The notes under the pieces were generated by a model. That model ran no database searches, had not been told where the DNA came from, and saw only the letters and a list, made by a program, of their open reading frames with translations. A stretch of 64,000 nt of DNA from Coenobita brevimanus (lineage: Eukaryota > Arthropoda > Malacostraca > Decapoda > Coenobitidae). Shown here piece after piece: positions 10,188 through 22,183 of this stretch (position 1 is the stretch's first letter; each line of letters starts with the position of its first letter). The position numbers were made by a program, and so were the translations under genes. The stretch is taken from NCBI GenBank assembly GCA_032717465.1, contig CM064713.1:8975266-9039265 (forward strand). Reading direction: 5' to 3'.

Positions 10188-11867
10188 ATGTCTACTATTA
10201 CTACACTTGATGAAGCCAAAGATTTTTTGTCAAATGTGCAAACAGTGTATGATGTAGAAAACAGAACAAAGAATGAACTTAAGCTTGTTGCTCAACAATT
10301 GGGAATTGTTGTTCGCTCTCATCATTCTAAAGATCAGATTGTTGACATGATTAATGAAAGCTTGTTGAATGTAACTCCTCCAAATGAGCAAACGCAGATT
10401 GAATTAGCTAAGTTACAGCTAGCCCTGCAGGAGTCTCGTGCTAAGGAGGCGGAGGCCCGTTCTAAGGAGGCTGAGGCACAAGTTGAAATTGCTAGGATTC
10501 AGGCAGACCATGAGTATCGCATGAAACAAGGTGGAACTGGATCATCTAGCTCTGATGATTTTGATGTGGCTAAAAATGTTAAACTTGTCCCTCCTTTTAA
10601 TGAATCTGATTTAACAAAGTATTTTCAGTTGTTTGAGAGGGTAGCTACAGGTTTTAATTGGCCCAAGGAGTATTGGCCAGTACTCCTTCAAACTGTTCTC
10701 ACCGGTAAAGCTCAAGTAACTTATGCATCTTTGCCTCAGGATCAGTCTGATAATTATGATGTAGTTAAGAGCTTGATTCTTAAGGCCTATGAGCTTGTTC
10801 CTGAAGCTTATAGAATAAAATTTAGGACAACTTACAAGCAAGATAAGCAATCCCATGTTGAGTATGCAAAAATCAAAGAAGATTTGTTAGAGCAGTGGTT
10901 AAATTCTAAGAATGTGGGTTCTGATTTTGACAAATTTAAGCAGATGATTTTGCTGGAGGACTTCAAAAGGTGTATTAGTAAAGATGTAAGCCTATATCTT
11001 GATGAGAAAAGAATAGATAATTTGTCTGATGCTGCAGTTTTAGCTGATGAGTATGTTCTCACTCACAAGAGATATTCTAGAGAAAAAGGGAAAGCTGAGA
11101 GTAAGTACGTTGCCTCTACTCAGAGTACAGGTAACAGGAAAGAAAATAAAGATGATGTTTCTCAGGAACTAAATACCAGCTTCACCTCTAGATTTCAGAA
11201 AAGTAAATGTACTTATTGTAGTAAGCTTGGTCATACTACGGAGAGATGTTTCAGGAGACAGCGTGATGTGAACAAAAAGGAGTCTTTAAATATTCAGTCA
11301 ATTGGTCTAGTGTCCACTCTTGAGAGTTCCCAGAATTCTTTAACTGAGTTAACTGAACCTGCTTTGAGGGGTAACTTAAATTCTCATGATGGAGCTCCTC
11401 TTTTGAGCAGTAACGTGGGTGACACTCTCAAGAGTTCATGTGCTAATTTCCTGTCTGATGGTTTTGTCAGTCCTTTGGACAGTAATGACAGGAAATCAGT
11501 TCAAATATATCGTGATACAGGTGCTTGCCAATCCCTTATGCTGACCAGTGTTCTAGGCTCTAATGTTAATTCCTTTGATGAAACTGTAATCTTACAAGGT
11601 GTAGGGAATAATTACTTCTCTGTCCCTCTGTGCAGAGTGAATTTAGAGTCTGGTTTTGTTAATGGTTCCGTTATGGTTGGGTTGGTTGAAACACTCCCAA
11701 TGTCAGGTGTAACTTTCTTACTTGGAAATGATATTGGTGGAAGTCAAGTGTGTCCAGCTCCTCAGTTGTCTGGTGAGCCAGTGGCTGTGTCCCAGGATTG
11801 TGATGTCCCTGATGTGTTCCCTGCATGTGCTGTCACTAGGGCTAAGTCTAAAGTTACTGTGATTTAG
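10188..11867 (+). CDS. gag: Gag-protease polyprotein of element B
   Basis: I chose the ATG at 10,188 because the 10 upstream codons from 10,158 are hydrophobic and unlike Gag. In order: an N-terminal SAP-like helical motif (about residues 15-60), a charged coiled-coil with an A-K-E-A-E-A repeat, a capsid-like domain, a CCHC zinc knuckle (C-x2-C-x4-H-x4-C, CTYCSKLGH, near 11,210), and a retroviral aspartic protease with DTGA at about 11,514-11,525. The frame ends at TAG 11,865-11,867 just after the protease. The adjoining frame (position class 11,870) continues with an acidic linker, so a -1 shift, either programmed or mutational, is needed to reach integrase. Confidence 0.88.
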   Translation: MSTITTLDEAKDFLSNVQTVYDVENRTKNELKLVAQQLGIVVRSHHSKDQIVDMINESLLNVTPPNEQTQIELAKLQLALQESRAKEAEARSKEAEAQVEIARIQADHEYRMKQGGTGSSSSDDFDVAKNVKLVPPFNESDLTKYFQLFERVATGFNWPKEYWPVLLQTVLTGKAQVTYASLPQDQSDNYDVVKSLILKAYELVPEAYRIKFRTTYKQDKQSHVEYAKIKEDLLEQWLNSKNVGSDFDKFKQMILLEDFKRCISKDVSLYLDEKRIDNLSDAAVLADEYVLTHKRYSREKGKAESKYVASTQSTGNRKENKDDVSQELNTSFTSRFQKSKCTYCSKLGHTTERCFRRQRDVNKKESLNIQSIGLVSTLESSQNSLTELTEPALRGNLNSHDGAPLLSSNVGDTLKSSCANFLSDGFVSPLDSNDRKSVQIYRDTGACQSLMLTSVLGSNVNSFDETVILQGVGNNYFSVPLCRVNLESGFVNGSVMVGLVETLPMSGVTFLLGNDIGGSQVCPAPQLSGEPVAVSQDCDVPDVFPACAVTRAKSKVTVI

Positions 11868-11869
11868 AG

Positions 11870-12461
11870 GATAATGATGATGATGATGTTATCCTAGCTG
11901 ACACTTTTCTTGCTAATTTGGACCATTCACCAGATGAGGCAGTACCCCGTAGTGTTGATAATTTGTCTCGTCAAGAGTTGGTTGAGTTGCAGGTTGCTGA
12001 CCCTGAGTTGAAAGGTCTAGCTAACTCTGCTTACAGTGAAGAAGAGTCAGCCGGTGCTTCTACTTCTTTATTATGTAAAGTCAGGAGTACTTATGAGGAA
12101 GTGGAGACCCCCAACAGCATCAGCCGACTGTGAATGGGAGGTTGTACATCAAGTTGTCATCCCTCGTGTTTGTAGGCAGGATATCATTCGAGTGGCTCAT
12201 GATTCCAGTTTGGCAGGACACCTTGGAGTGAGGAAGACTGTGGCACGCATTTTGAAACACTTCTACTGGCCAGGTATCTTCAGGGATGTTTCCTGGTATT
12301 GTAAGTCTTGTCACACCTGTCAAGTTGTGGGGAAGTGTAATCAGACTGAAAAGGTTGCACCTCTAGTTCCCATTCCTCCTTTTGAGGCGCCTTTCACCCG
12401 TGTGTTGGTGGATATTGTGGGCCCTCTCCTAAGACTTCTTCAGGATTTTCTTATGTGTTGA
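11870..12461 (+). pseudogene. pol: Protease-integrase linker and integrase zinc domain, element B
   Basis: An acidic linker and the start of integrase read in one frame to about 12,090. They then read in the gag frame to 12,461 and then in the frame of the large downstream ORF. The gag-frame part holds the HHCC zinc domain (H...H then C-K-S-C near 12,300) and the first catalytic Asp in VDIVGP at about 12,411. Two indels, near 12,075-12,095 and 12,426, produce the excursion. Both look like single-base changes because the protein resumes without loss on either side. Confidence 0.75.
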
Positions 12462-14737
12462 CCCTGATTGATATGGCTACTCGTTATCCTGAAGCCATTC
12501 CACTTAGAAATATCTCAGCAAAGAACGTGGTTAAGGAAATGCTAGGGTTCTTCACAAAGTTTGGTCTGCCCAAGGAGGTACAGTCAGACCGGGGAAGTAA
12601 TTTCATGTCAAACGTTTTCAAGCAGTCTCTGAAAGAGTTGGGCATCACCCAGATCACGTCTTCAGCTTACCATCCCCAGACCCAAGGAGCGTTGGAGAGA
12701 TATCATCAAACACTCAAATCGATACTCAAGAAATACTGTTTGGAACATCAGAAAGACTGGGATAAAGGTCTTCCATTCGTTGTGTTTGCTGCAAGAGAAT
12801 CTCCAAATGAATCACTGGGCTTCTCACCTTTTGAACTACTGTTTGGCCATGAAGTAAGAGGACCCCTTAAGTTACTCAAGGAATGCTGGCTGTCAGAGGA
12901 AGATGACGTCAACCTGCTGGAGTATGTGATGAAGTTCAAAGAACGGCTGTCCACTGCTTTACAGCTGGCGAAAGAGAATTTAGGAGCTGCTCAGGAGAAG
13001 ATGAAGACTTGGTATGATAAGAAGTCCAGGTTACGCCACTTTCAGCCAGGAGATCAGGTTTTGATTCTGCTACCAGTTCATGGGCAACCTCTTCAAGCCA
13101 AGTTTAGTGGCCCTTATTTCGTGGAGAAGAAACTCAGTGATGTCAACTATGTCATCGCCACACCAGATCGTAGAAAGAACAAGCAACTATGTCACATCAA
13201 CATGCTAAAGCTGTATCACATGCGGGACGAAAATAACCCAGTCTGCACTGTAGCTGTTCCACCCGAGTCTGCAAGTGAAGCTCTCCCATGCAGTATGAAC
13301 CTGAGTGATAGTTTGGGGAAGAATCCTGATATCATGAATGATCTCCAGACTAAGCTTTCTCATCTACCTCCCGAGGAAAGGCAGGAGTTTTCGGCATTAC
13401 TGCAGGAGTACCCGCAAGTGTTCCGTGCCACTCCAGGAAGAACTACTGTGTTGATGCATGATGTCGAGGTTGGAGACGCAAAGCCAATTAAACTGCCTCC
13501 TTACCGTGTGAACCCAGTGGAAGTTCCTCTCATCCAGAAGGAGCTTGGCTACCTGTTGGACCACAAGATGATTGAGCCCTGTCAGAGCGAGTGGAGTTCT
13601 CCTGTCACTCTAGTCTCTAAGCCAGGTGGGTCACAGAGGCTTTGCATCGACTACAGACGTGTTAATCAGATAACTAAAACAGACACTTACCCTCTCCCTC
13701 GTGTGGAAGATTGCATAGACAAGATCGGAAAGGCTAGGTACATAAGTAAGTTTGATTTGTTAAAGGAATACTGGCAAGTACCTATGACTGAACGTGCTAG
13801 GGAGATCTCATGTTTTGTAACACTAGGAAAGGCTTTTGGATGTTCTGTAATGCCATATGGCATGAAGAATGCACCAGCCACATTTCAGAAGCTCATGAAT
13901 GTTGTAACAGAGGGTTTGGCAGGGTGTGTTGTTTATATTGATGATGTATTAATCTTCAGTGACAACTGGAAAGATCACCTATGCCATGTCAGTAAATTTC
14001 TTGACCGTTTAGTTCATGCTAATCTTGTAGCTAATTTATCAAAGTGTGAGATTGGTCAAGCTAAAGTTCAGTACCTTGGGTATGTAATTGGTGATGGACA
14101 TGTTGCACCACCAGGAGCTAAGGTTCAGGTTATAAGTGATCTTCCCAGACCTAAAAGTAGGAAGGAGCTACAAAGATTTTTGGGAATGGTAGGTTATTAC
14201 AGGAGATTTGTTCTTAACTTTTCTATTCTTGTATCACCACTTACAGACCTACTGAAAAAGGGAGTTAAATTTGTCTGGACCGATAACTGTGAATCCTCTT
14301 TCAACAAACTTAAAGCTATTCTATTAAGTCAGCCAGTGCTCGCTACTCCAAATTTTGCTAAGCCTTTTAAGATGGCTGTTGATGCAAGTGATACAGGAGC
14401 TGGGGCTGTTTTGCTGCAAGAGGATGATCAGGGTATTGAACATCCTGTATCTTATTACAGTAAGAAGTTCACTCCACCTCAAAAGAACTACTCCACTATT
14501 GAGAAAGAGCTTTTGGCCTTGATTTTGGGTTTACAGCAGTTTTCATTTTATTTGTGTTCTGGTTTTGACCCCATAGTCATTTATACCGATCATAACCCAC
14601 TGAAATTCCTTAGTAAGTTTAAAGATAAAAATCAGAGATTGACAAGATGGAGTCTACTTCTTCAGGAGTATTCATTAGACATACAACATGTCAAGGGGAA
14701 AGAAAATGTTATTGCAGATTGCTTATCTAGACTTTAG
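12455..14737 (+). CDS. pol: Integrase core - reverse transcriptase - RNase H polyprotein of element B
   Basis: An open frame of 760 codons. Integrase comes first: the second catalytic Asp in QSDRGSNF, the catalytic Glu in GALERYHQ, then a chromatin/SH3-like C-terminal domain ending about 13,220. A spacer follows. RT comes next, with CIDYRRVNQ, SKFDLLKEYWQVP, PYGMKNAPATF and the catalytic YIDD box at 13,934-13,945. Then RNase H with AVDASDTGAGAVL, ST-I-E-K-E-L and YTDHNPL. The protein ends IADCLSRL at 14,737. RT and RNase H motifs are of Ty3/gypsy type, but integrase precedes RT as in Ty1/copia. That order defines the Gmr1-like clade. The frame is uninterrupted; the true start lies upstream, beyond the frameshifts at 12,090 and 12,426. 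Confidence 0.9.
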   Translation: MLTLIDMATRYPEAIPLRNISAKNVVKEMLGFFTKFGLPKEVQSDRGSNFMSNVFKQSLKELGITQITSSAYHPQTQGALERYHQTLKSILKKYCLEHQKDWDKGLPFVVFAARESPNESLGFSPFELLFGHEVRGPLKLLKECWLSEEDDVNLLEYVMKFKERLSTALQLAKENLGAAQEKMKTWYDKKSRLRHFQPGDQVLILLPVHGQPLQAKFSGPYFVEKKLSDVNYVIATPDRRKNKQLCHINMLKLYHMRDENNPVCTVAVPPESASEALPCSMNLSDSLGKNPDIMNDLQTKLSHLPPEERQEFSALLQEYPQVFRATPGRTTVLMHDVEVGDAKPIKLPPYRVNPVEVPLIQKELGYLLDHKMIEPCQSEWSSPVTLVSKPGGSQRLCIDYRRVNQITKTDTYPLPRVEDCIDKIGKARYISKFDLLKEYWQVPMTERAREISCFVTLGKAFGCSVMPYGMKNAPATFQKLMNVVTEGLAGCVVYIDDVLIFSDNWKDHLCHVSKFLDRLVHANLVANLSKCEIGQAKVQYLGYVIGDGHVAPPGAKVQVISDLPRPKSRKELQRFLGMVGYYRRFVLNFSILVSPLTDLLKKGVKFVWTDNCESSFNKLKAILLSQPVLATPNFAKPFKMAVDASDTGAGAVLLQEDDQGIEHPVSYYSKKFTPPQKNYSTIEKELLALILGLQQFSFYLCSGFDPIVIYTDHNPLKFLSKFKDKNQRLTRWSLLLQEYSLDIQHVKGKENVIADCLSRL

Positions 14738-14798
14738 ACAGGTTGTTTTAGAGTAATAAGAAATTTCCTTTGTAAATTTCTTTTTCTTTGTGGGGAGG

Positions 14799-15586
14799 TG
14801 TTACATAGCCTATGATTTCATCATCCTTTGTGTAATTTTAACACACAGTATGCTGCATGTTTGATCACGAGCGTGTTCTGCCTCAGTTCCCCCCTTCTAC
14901 CGTTATAGTAGAGTAAGTCGTCATTTCTGGAGTTCAGACCAGGATTGTCAACTCTTTGTCCCCATGGCTTCATTTGCGCGTCCTTCTTACAAGTTGTATC
15001 AAGCTCTGCCGGCCCCTATACTGTATAATGAGCTCAGTCTCTGCATCATTGCCACTTAGATCTGCTCCTTATTTTGTTCACATCTCTGTCCTCCCCTGTA
15101 CAGATATTATTATTGTGAGTGCTCAAGAAATCTCCAAACATCTAGCAGCTGTGTGTAATTTGAGTATAAGTGTTGTTGCATTTTTTCTTGTACTGTGTAG
15201 CATAGGGTTGATTCTTGGGCCTAGTGAGGTTTTTGATTAATGTTGGGTTTTATGTCAGTCATTTTTGATAATAGTTTGTATCTGTAATAATTTATCTGGC
15301 ATTCACTGAGTATTATCTGGTATCTCATTTTATCAGGGCTGACTTAGATAAATTTACTCTTGCTAATTTCGTGTTAATAGAGGCTATTGCAGTTAACCAT
15401 ATATTTAACCTGTTTATTTGCCATTACATTATCCTTATGAGTCCTGAATGTTTTGTTGTTAGTTTGTGCATTAAACTTTAACTTGTAATTTTACCTAACT
15501 CTTTTGTTTTGAACCTGGAACTTTACGGGACAGTAGTGACTCTTAGTATTCTCACTTAAAGTGTACATTATCTTTCTCTGTTCCGT

Positions 15587-15590
<4 letters not shown>
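14799..15590 (+). repeat. 3' LTR of Gmr1-like element B
   Basis: 792 bp, TGTTAC...GTAACA, matching the 5' LTR. It is preceded by a short purine tract, GTGGGGAGG (14,790-14,798), the likely polypurine tract. It is followed directly by ATAT of the split microsatellite. The complete element spans 9,312-15,590 (6,279 bp). Confidence 0.95.
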
Positions 15591-15772
<182 letters not shown>

Positions 15773-18345
15773 GTGCTGTTTACTAATCCCCTAATTCTAC
15801 TGACTATCAAAAATTCATCGACTATCTTACTTCTACGATGGAACACATTCTAACCATTTCTCCTTTCTCTGAAATCTCCATTCTAGGAGATTTCAATGTT
15901 CACCACCACCTTTAGATCTCCTCTCCTTTCACTGATCCACCTGGTGAACAAGCCTACATCTTTTCTATCCTTAATGACCTAGAACAGCTTGTATAGCACC
16001 CTACCCGTATCCCAGACCGCCTTGGAGAGAGCTCCAACATACTTGACCTCTTCCTTACAACTAATTCTTCTGCTTACAATGTTAATCTTTTCTCTCCGTT
16101 GGGCTGCTCCGATCATAACCTTATCACCTTAACCTGTCCTATCACTCCGGTATGGCCTGTGGACCCTCCAGGGAAACTTCGCCTGTGGCATTTTAGAGCC
16201 GCGGATTGGGACGCCTTCAGGCAGCACTTCTTTGATTTTCCCTTTAATGTTTATTGCTTCCATGGCCGGGAGCCATCTGAGTGTGCCTTGCGTTTTAAGA
16301 AAGCCTTGGTTTAATCACGCCTGTTCTAATGCTGTCCGCAACAAGGAGAGGGCCTACAAAAGGTACCGGAGCCAACCCACCCCTGAATCACATCGTCTTT
16401 ACATTTCTGCCCAGAATCATGCTAAGTCTGTTCTTCACTCTGCTAAAAATAATTTCATCTGTACTAAATGCTCTCAACTCTCCTACTCGAATTCTTCCCG
16501 CTCCTTCTGGCACCTTGCCAAAAACCTTTCTAACAACTTTACCTCATCATCCTTCCCTCCTCTTCTCTACTCTGATGGTTCTGTAGCTATTTCTTCTACT
16601 GATAAAGCAGATCTCTTCGCACAGATTTTCTCCTCCAATTCCATCTTAGACGATTCCAGTGCTGTTCCTCCATCACTTCCCGCCTCTGACTTCCTCATGG
16701 CTGACATTAAAATTTCTTCAGCTGATGTACGAGTATTTTCTGTCATCAATGGCCTCAATACTAACAAGGCATATGGGCCTGATGGAGTCCCTCCTGTTCT
16801 CCTCAAGAACTGTGCTTCTGTGCTTACACCCTGCCTAGGGAAACTCTTTTGCCTTTGTCTGTCAACTCGTACCTTTCCTTCTTGCTGGAAGTTTGCTCTC
16901 ATTCAGCCAGTCCTAAAGAAGGGTGACCACTCACAACCCTCCAACTATTGTCCAATTGCTTTAACGTCCTATATTTCAAAAGTTTTCGAGTCAATTCTGA
17001 ATAGAAAAATTCTAAGGCATCTTTCCTATCACAACCTTCTTTCTGATCGTCAGTACGGATTCCGTCAGGGAAGCTCCACTGGCGATCTTCTCACCTACCT
17101 TTCAGACTCCTGGTCATCCTCCTTTCGGGACAATGACGAAAGTTTTGCCATTGCACTTGACATCTCAAAAGCTTTCGATCGAGTCTGGCATAAATCTTTA
17201 ATTTCCAAACTGCCCTCTTACGGTTTCTATCCTTCTATCTGTGCCTTCATCACTAGCTTCCTTTCTGGTCGTTCTATAGCCGCTGTTGTAGACGGCCATC
17301 GTTCTTCTCCTAGATCTATCAACAGTGGTATTCCTTAAGGCTCTGTCCTATCACCAACTATCTTCCTTTTATTCATCAATGACCTTGTAAGCTGTACATC
17401 TGACCCTATCCACTCATATGCTGATGACTCCACCCTTCACCTTTCCATTCGGTTCCTGCAACGCCCATCTCAGCAGTTACTTCAGCAAACAAGGGATGAG
17501 GCTATGGCACACTTAATGTCTGACTTGGCTCGTATCTCTGACTGAGGTAAAAAAAAATCTTGTTTTTAATGCATCTAAGACTCAATTTTTACACCTATCA
17601 ACCCATCAAAATCTTCCACAGGTATACCCACTAATGTTTAATAATATTCAGCTTAATCCTGCATCATCCTTGAACATGCTTGGGGTTTCATTTACTCGGG
17701 ACTTATCTTGGAAAGATCATATTACATCTCTTGTAAAATCTGCTTCCAAGAGATTGGGTGTGCTAAGCCGACTCTGTTCTTTCTTTACCCCTGCACAATT
17801 GTTGACTCTATACAGGGGTTTTATCTGCCCCTGTGTGGAGTATAACTCTCATGTGTGGGGAGGCTCCCCACATACAGCTCTTCTCAATAGGGTGGAGTCA
17901 AAGGCTTTTCGTCTCATTAACTCTCCTCCTCTTACTAACTCCCTTTCAACCTCTGTCTCTTCTCTGCACTAGTGCATATTTATCTCTTTTCTGTCGCTAC
18001 TTTAATGGTCACTGCTCCTCTGAACTGTCTGCATGCATTCCTCTACCTCTACAACGGGCGCTTGGCACCCGTCTAGCAGCAAACTCTCATCCCTTTTTTG
18101 TTCAACTCTCTAATGCAAAAGTTAGCCGTTACTCCCAGTCCTTCATTTATGCAACAGGTCAACTCTGGAACTTTCTCCCTCTGTTTGTATTTCCTGCTGC
18201 CTATGATCTCCAGTGTTTCAAACGCAGTGTGTCCAGGCATCTCGAAATGAATGGATCTTGAGTTTGGCTCTCTCTTGTATTTTGTTTTTCTCTTGGAGGG
18301 AACTCTTATTGCGGGCTGATGGCCTTTGGTTCCTTCTTCCTCACA
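15773..18345 (+). pseudogene. APE-type non-LTR retrotransposon (Jockey/CR1/L2 group), 5'-truncated and broken
   Basis: The apurinic endonuclease domain is present from about 15,790 (ILGDFN block near 15,885, CSDHNLI near 16,110). The RT domain follows (KAYGPDGVPP near 16,765, LDISKAFDRVWH near 17,157, the GIPxGSVLSP block near 17,330, catalytic YADD near 17,417), then a C-terminal region ending near 18,261. Breaks include a frame change between about 16,250 and 16,310, TAA at 17,336-17,338 in place of the usual Gln of GIPQGS, and a stop plus an A-run frame change at about 17,545-17,560. The 3' end runs into a (TA)n tract at 18,346. The enzyme would nick DNA and copy its RNA by target-primed reverse transcription; this copy is dead. 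The exact clade is not resolved by eye. Confidence 0.82.
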
Positions 18346-18555
<210 letters not shown>

Positions 18556-21379
18556 GCCGTAAGTAGTCCACTGCTGAACAAAGGCCTCCCCCAACCTTTT
18601 CCACGAATTCCTTGACTGAGCCAATCTTTGCCACGTTTTCCCTGCAGACGTCTCTATCTCATCTCTCCATCTCCTGTCTGGCCTTTTTCTGCTAGCTTAC
18701 ATTCTCTTGGTGTCCAGTCAGTCAGCCTCTTGCTGCATCGGTTATCCCTTATTCTTGCTATATGGCCTGCCCACCTCCATTTCTGTTCTTTTATAACTTC
18801 TATAGTATCTTTGACTATAGTCTGCTCTCTCACCTAAGTTGATCTTTTCCTGTCTATTAAAGATATTCCCAACACTGACCTTTCCATTGCTCTCTGAGAA
18901 CGGATTAATTTATTTTCCATTGATTTTGTCAGTTTCCAGGTCTCACAACCATACGTCACAGCTGGAATTATGCATTCGTTATATACTTTTCGTTTCATAC
19001 AAACTGGCAAGATACTTCTCATAATGTCTCTATGTTTACCGAAAGCTTTCCATCCAGTTGTAATTCGTCTTTTTATTTCGCTATCATGATCTATCGTTAA
19101 TTTTAGTACTTGTCCCAAGTAGTTGTACTCCTCAACTTCTTCAAGAATTTCATCGCGTATTCTGATGATGCTCTTTGGTGTTTTGGATTAAACATTACTT
19201 TAGTTTTACTTCGATTCATCTTCAGTCCTACTTTCAGACTTTCTCTGTTCAGGTCATTTAACATTTCTTGCAATGTCTCTGCTGTTTCTGAGATTAGGAC
19301 AATGTCATCTGCAATTCTTAAATGGTTTAGCTTTTCTCCATCAATGATCACTCCTTTGTTTTCCCAGTCTAGCTTTCTGAAAATATTTTCTATGCATGCT
19401 GTAAATAATTTTGGTGAAATTGTATCTCCCTGACGCACGCCCTTCTCAATCTTAATTTTTTCTGAGTTCGTATGTAATTTAATTGTAGCAGTTCCCTCTT
19501 TATATATGTTTTCGAGCAGGTTTACAATGTTCTCATTCACTCCATGTTCTCGCAATGAATTTATAATTGCTATGTGATCCACTGTGTCGAAAGCCTTTTC
19601 GTAATCAACAAAACCTAAGCACAGTGGTTTATTATATTCTATAGTTTTCTCAATTAGCTGGTTCATTGTATGTAGATGATAAATGGTCGAATACCCGCTT
19701 CGGAATCCTGCCTGTTCATGAGGTTGGTTTTCCTCCAGAATTGTTGTTATTCTGTTTGTAAGGACTTTAGTGAAGAGTTTGTAAATGACTGATAATAAGC
19801 TAATGGGTCGATAGTTACTAAGATCTTTTGAGTCACATATTTTGTAGAGTAAAATAGCTATTGAATTACACCATGTTTTGGGAATTTTCTTCTGTTTTAT
19901 ACAGTGGGTAAATAAGTGAGCAAGCCTATTTTGTACTTCCACTCCTGCATCCAACAGTAAATCTGTTACTATTTCATCTTCTCCCGGAGCCTTCCCTCTT
20001 TTCATATTTTTAAGACAAATATTTACTTCGTCTGGTGTTACCTCAGGTATTTCAGTTGTGTCAACTGAAATGTTAGGTATTGGTACTACTGTCTTGATGC
20101 ATACAGTTCTTTGTAAAATTCTTCAACTCTCTTCACCATCATATCTCTGCATTTAATGATTTCACCGTTTTTTTCTTTCAGTGATGTCATTTGTTGCTTT
20201 CCTAGTGCCATTTTGCTTCGGACCTGTTACAGACTTTTTAAGTTTTTGATGGTTTCTTTGATCTGATCCATGTTTCTCTTTCTTATTTCTTCTCTTTGTT
20301 TTTTGTTGATAAGCTTATTTAATTCTGCTCGTTCTATTTCGTCTTTCTTTGTCTTTAATTTTCTTTCCTTTCGTTTTTTCATAAGCTCGAGTGTCTTTTC
20401 TGAATTCTTCTTGGTTTTGGTTGTATTAGGTTTTCCTACTACCTCTGCTGATTCTCTTAGCACTTTGTTTAGTCTCATTCAGCTCATCAATGTCACATTC
20501 AGTATTACTTAGAGCCTGAAATCTGTTCCTTATCTCCAACTGAAAGGCTTCTTTGTTTTCGTTTACTGTTACTAGGCATATCTTTTTATCTTTAATCATC
20601 TTCTTTCTTTCATTTCTGAAATTGAATCTGGCTGTGCAACCCACCATTCTATGATCATTACCTATATTTACTTTGTTGATAACTGAGACATTTGTGATCG
20701 TGTTATTCTTATCTGCTATAATGAAGTCGATTTCATTCTTTGTTTCTCCATTTGGGCTTCTCCAGGTCCACTTTCTTCCTGTTCTTTTGTGGAAGAATGT
20801 GTTCATTATTCTCATGTTAAACATTTCAGTAAAATTTACCAGCATTTCTCCTCTTTCATTACTTTCTCCCACTCCAAATTTTCCCATACATGCTTCTCCA
20901 TTTTTCGACTTCCCAGCTTTTGCATTGAAGTCTCTTATGAGTATAGTATATGTTGTCTTTTCTTCTTCCATAATCTGGGAGATGTCATCATAGAATGTTT
21001 GTATTTCTTCATCTGGGCTTTGAGAAGTTGGTGCATATACTTGTATGACTTTCATGGTATATTTTTTGCACAGTCTAATGACAACAAATGCTGCTCTGTC
21101 AGATACACTGCTGAATTTAACAATGTTGTCAGCAAGATTTCTATTAATTAGAAATCCTACACCACTAACTCTTTCATTTTCCTTTCCTCTGTGGTAAAAT
21201 AGGTGTTTGCTGTCTTCGAGCTGAATTACTTTTTCTTCTTTTCCGCGGATCTCACTCAAACCTACAATATCCCAACTAATGTTTTCCAGTTCAGTCATCA
21301 GGTTATTAAGTTTGTAATCATCTGGGAGGCTTCTTACATTGTATGAATAGATTTTCATCGATTTCAGTTTCTTTAACAT
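18556..21379 (-). pseudogene. RTE-like non-LTR retrotransposon, nearly full length, frameshifted
   Basis: Read on the minus strand. The likely start is the ATG at 21,379 (21,358 is a second Met). The endonuclease domain follows, with GLSEIRG, RDFNAKAG, the RTE-typical block KWTWRSPNGETKNEIDFII, and DHR. A Lys-rich linker comes next, then RT with PGEDEI, NYRPISLLSVIYKL, DYEKAFDTVDH, GVRQGDTISP and an active-site box reading IADD (about 19,305-19,316), where FADD/YADD is normal. The C-terminal segment to 18,834 reads in another frame. At least three frame changes (near 20,460, 20,100-20,230 and 19,110) break the gene. The 5' end abuts a (CT)n/(TA)n tract and the 3' end a (TA)n tract. The WTWRSP block supports the RTE clade. 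Confidence 0.82.
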
Positions 21380-21386
21380 CAAAGAG

Positions 21387-21593
<207 letters not shown>

Positions 21594-21942
21594 GACCTGT
21601 GGTAGGAGGGGGGGAATCGCCACCGGAAGTGGGACAAAATTTCATCCTACTTTTCTAGATCAATTTGTTGCGTAGATTACGAATCTGAAAGGTGATCAGC
21701 AAGGTTCTGGGGCGTTTCTGAGATATTAAGGGTCAAAGGTCAACAAAGGTAAAAATTAAACAATTGTAAAACTCTATTACATAACTAATTCTGAAACCTA
21801 AAATGCATTTTTTTTATGACTCTCTTATGCTTCCAGCCATCTAATCTGTATAAAACAACAAAACAATTCTCTGTAGTGGCTGACATTAACTCAAAGGTCA
21901 AAGGTCAACACATAACAATTGGTGCAAATACTGATACTATAT
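21594..21942 (+). repeat. Left TIR of transposon C
   Basis: Matches the reverse complement of 24,399-24,745 at about 97-98% by eye. It contains two DR1-type motifs: GGGTCAAAGGTCA at 21,730-21,742 and AGGTCAAAGGTCA at 21,895-21,907. Similarity stops at about 21,942. Confidence 0.9.
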
Positions 21943-22183
21943 TCATTTAAATGATGATTAAACCCATGACCTTTTATAATGATTTCCATTGACCAGATTC
22001 ATTATGTACATAAAAATGTGGTCTAGAAAAGCTGAACGATATTTTGTTCCTCATCCAGCAGTAATTTTCCCTACTACTACAGGATTATTGCAATTTAAAT
22101 TTTGGTCTGTAAAGTCCCGTTGAAAATGTATGTGCGGCATTTTTTGTTTCTGTCCTCCTAATGTTGTTTTCTCTCTTTCCAGG

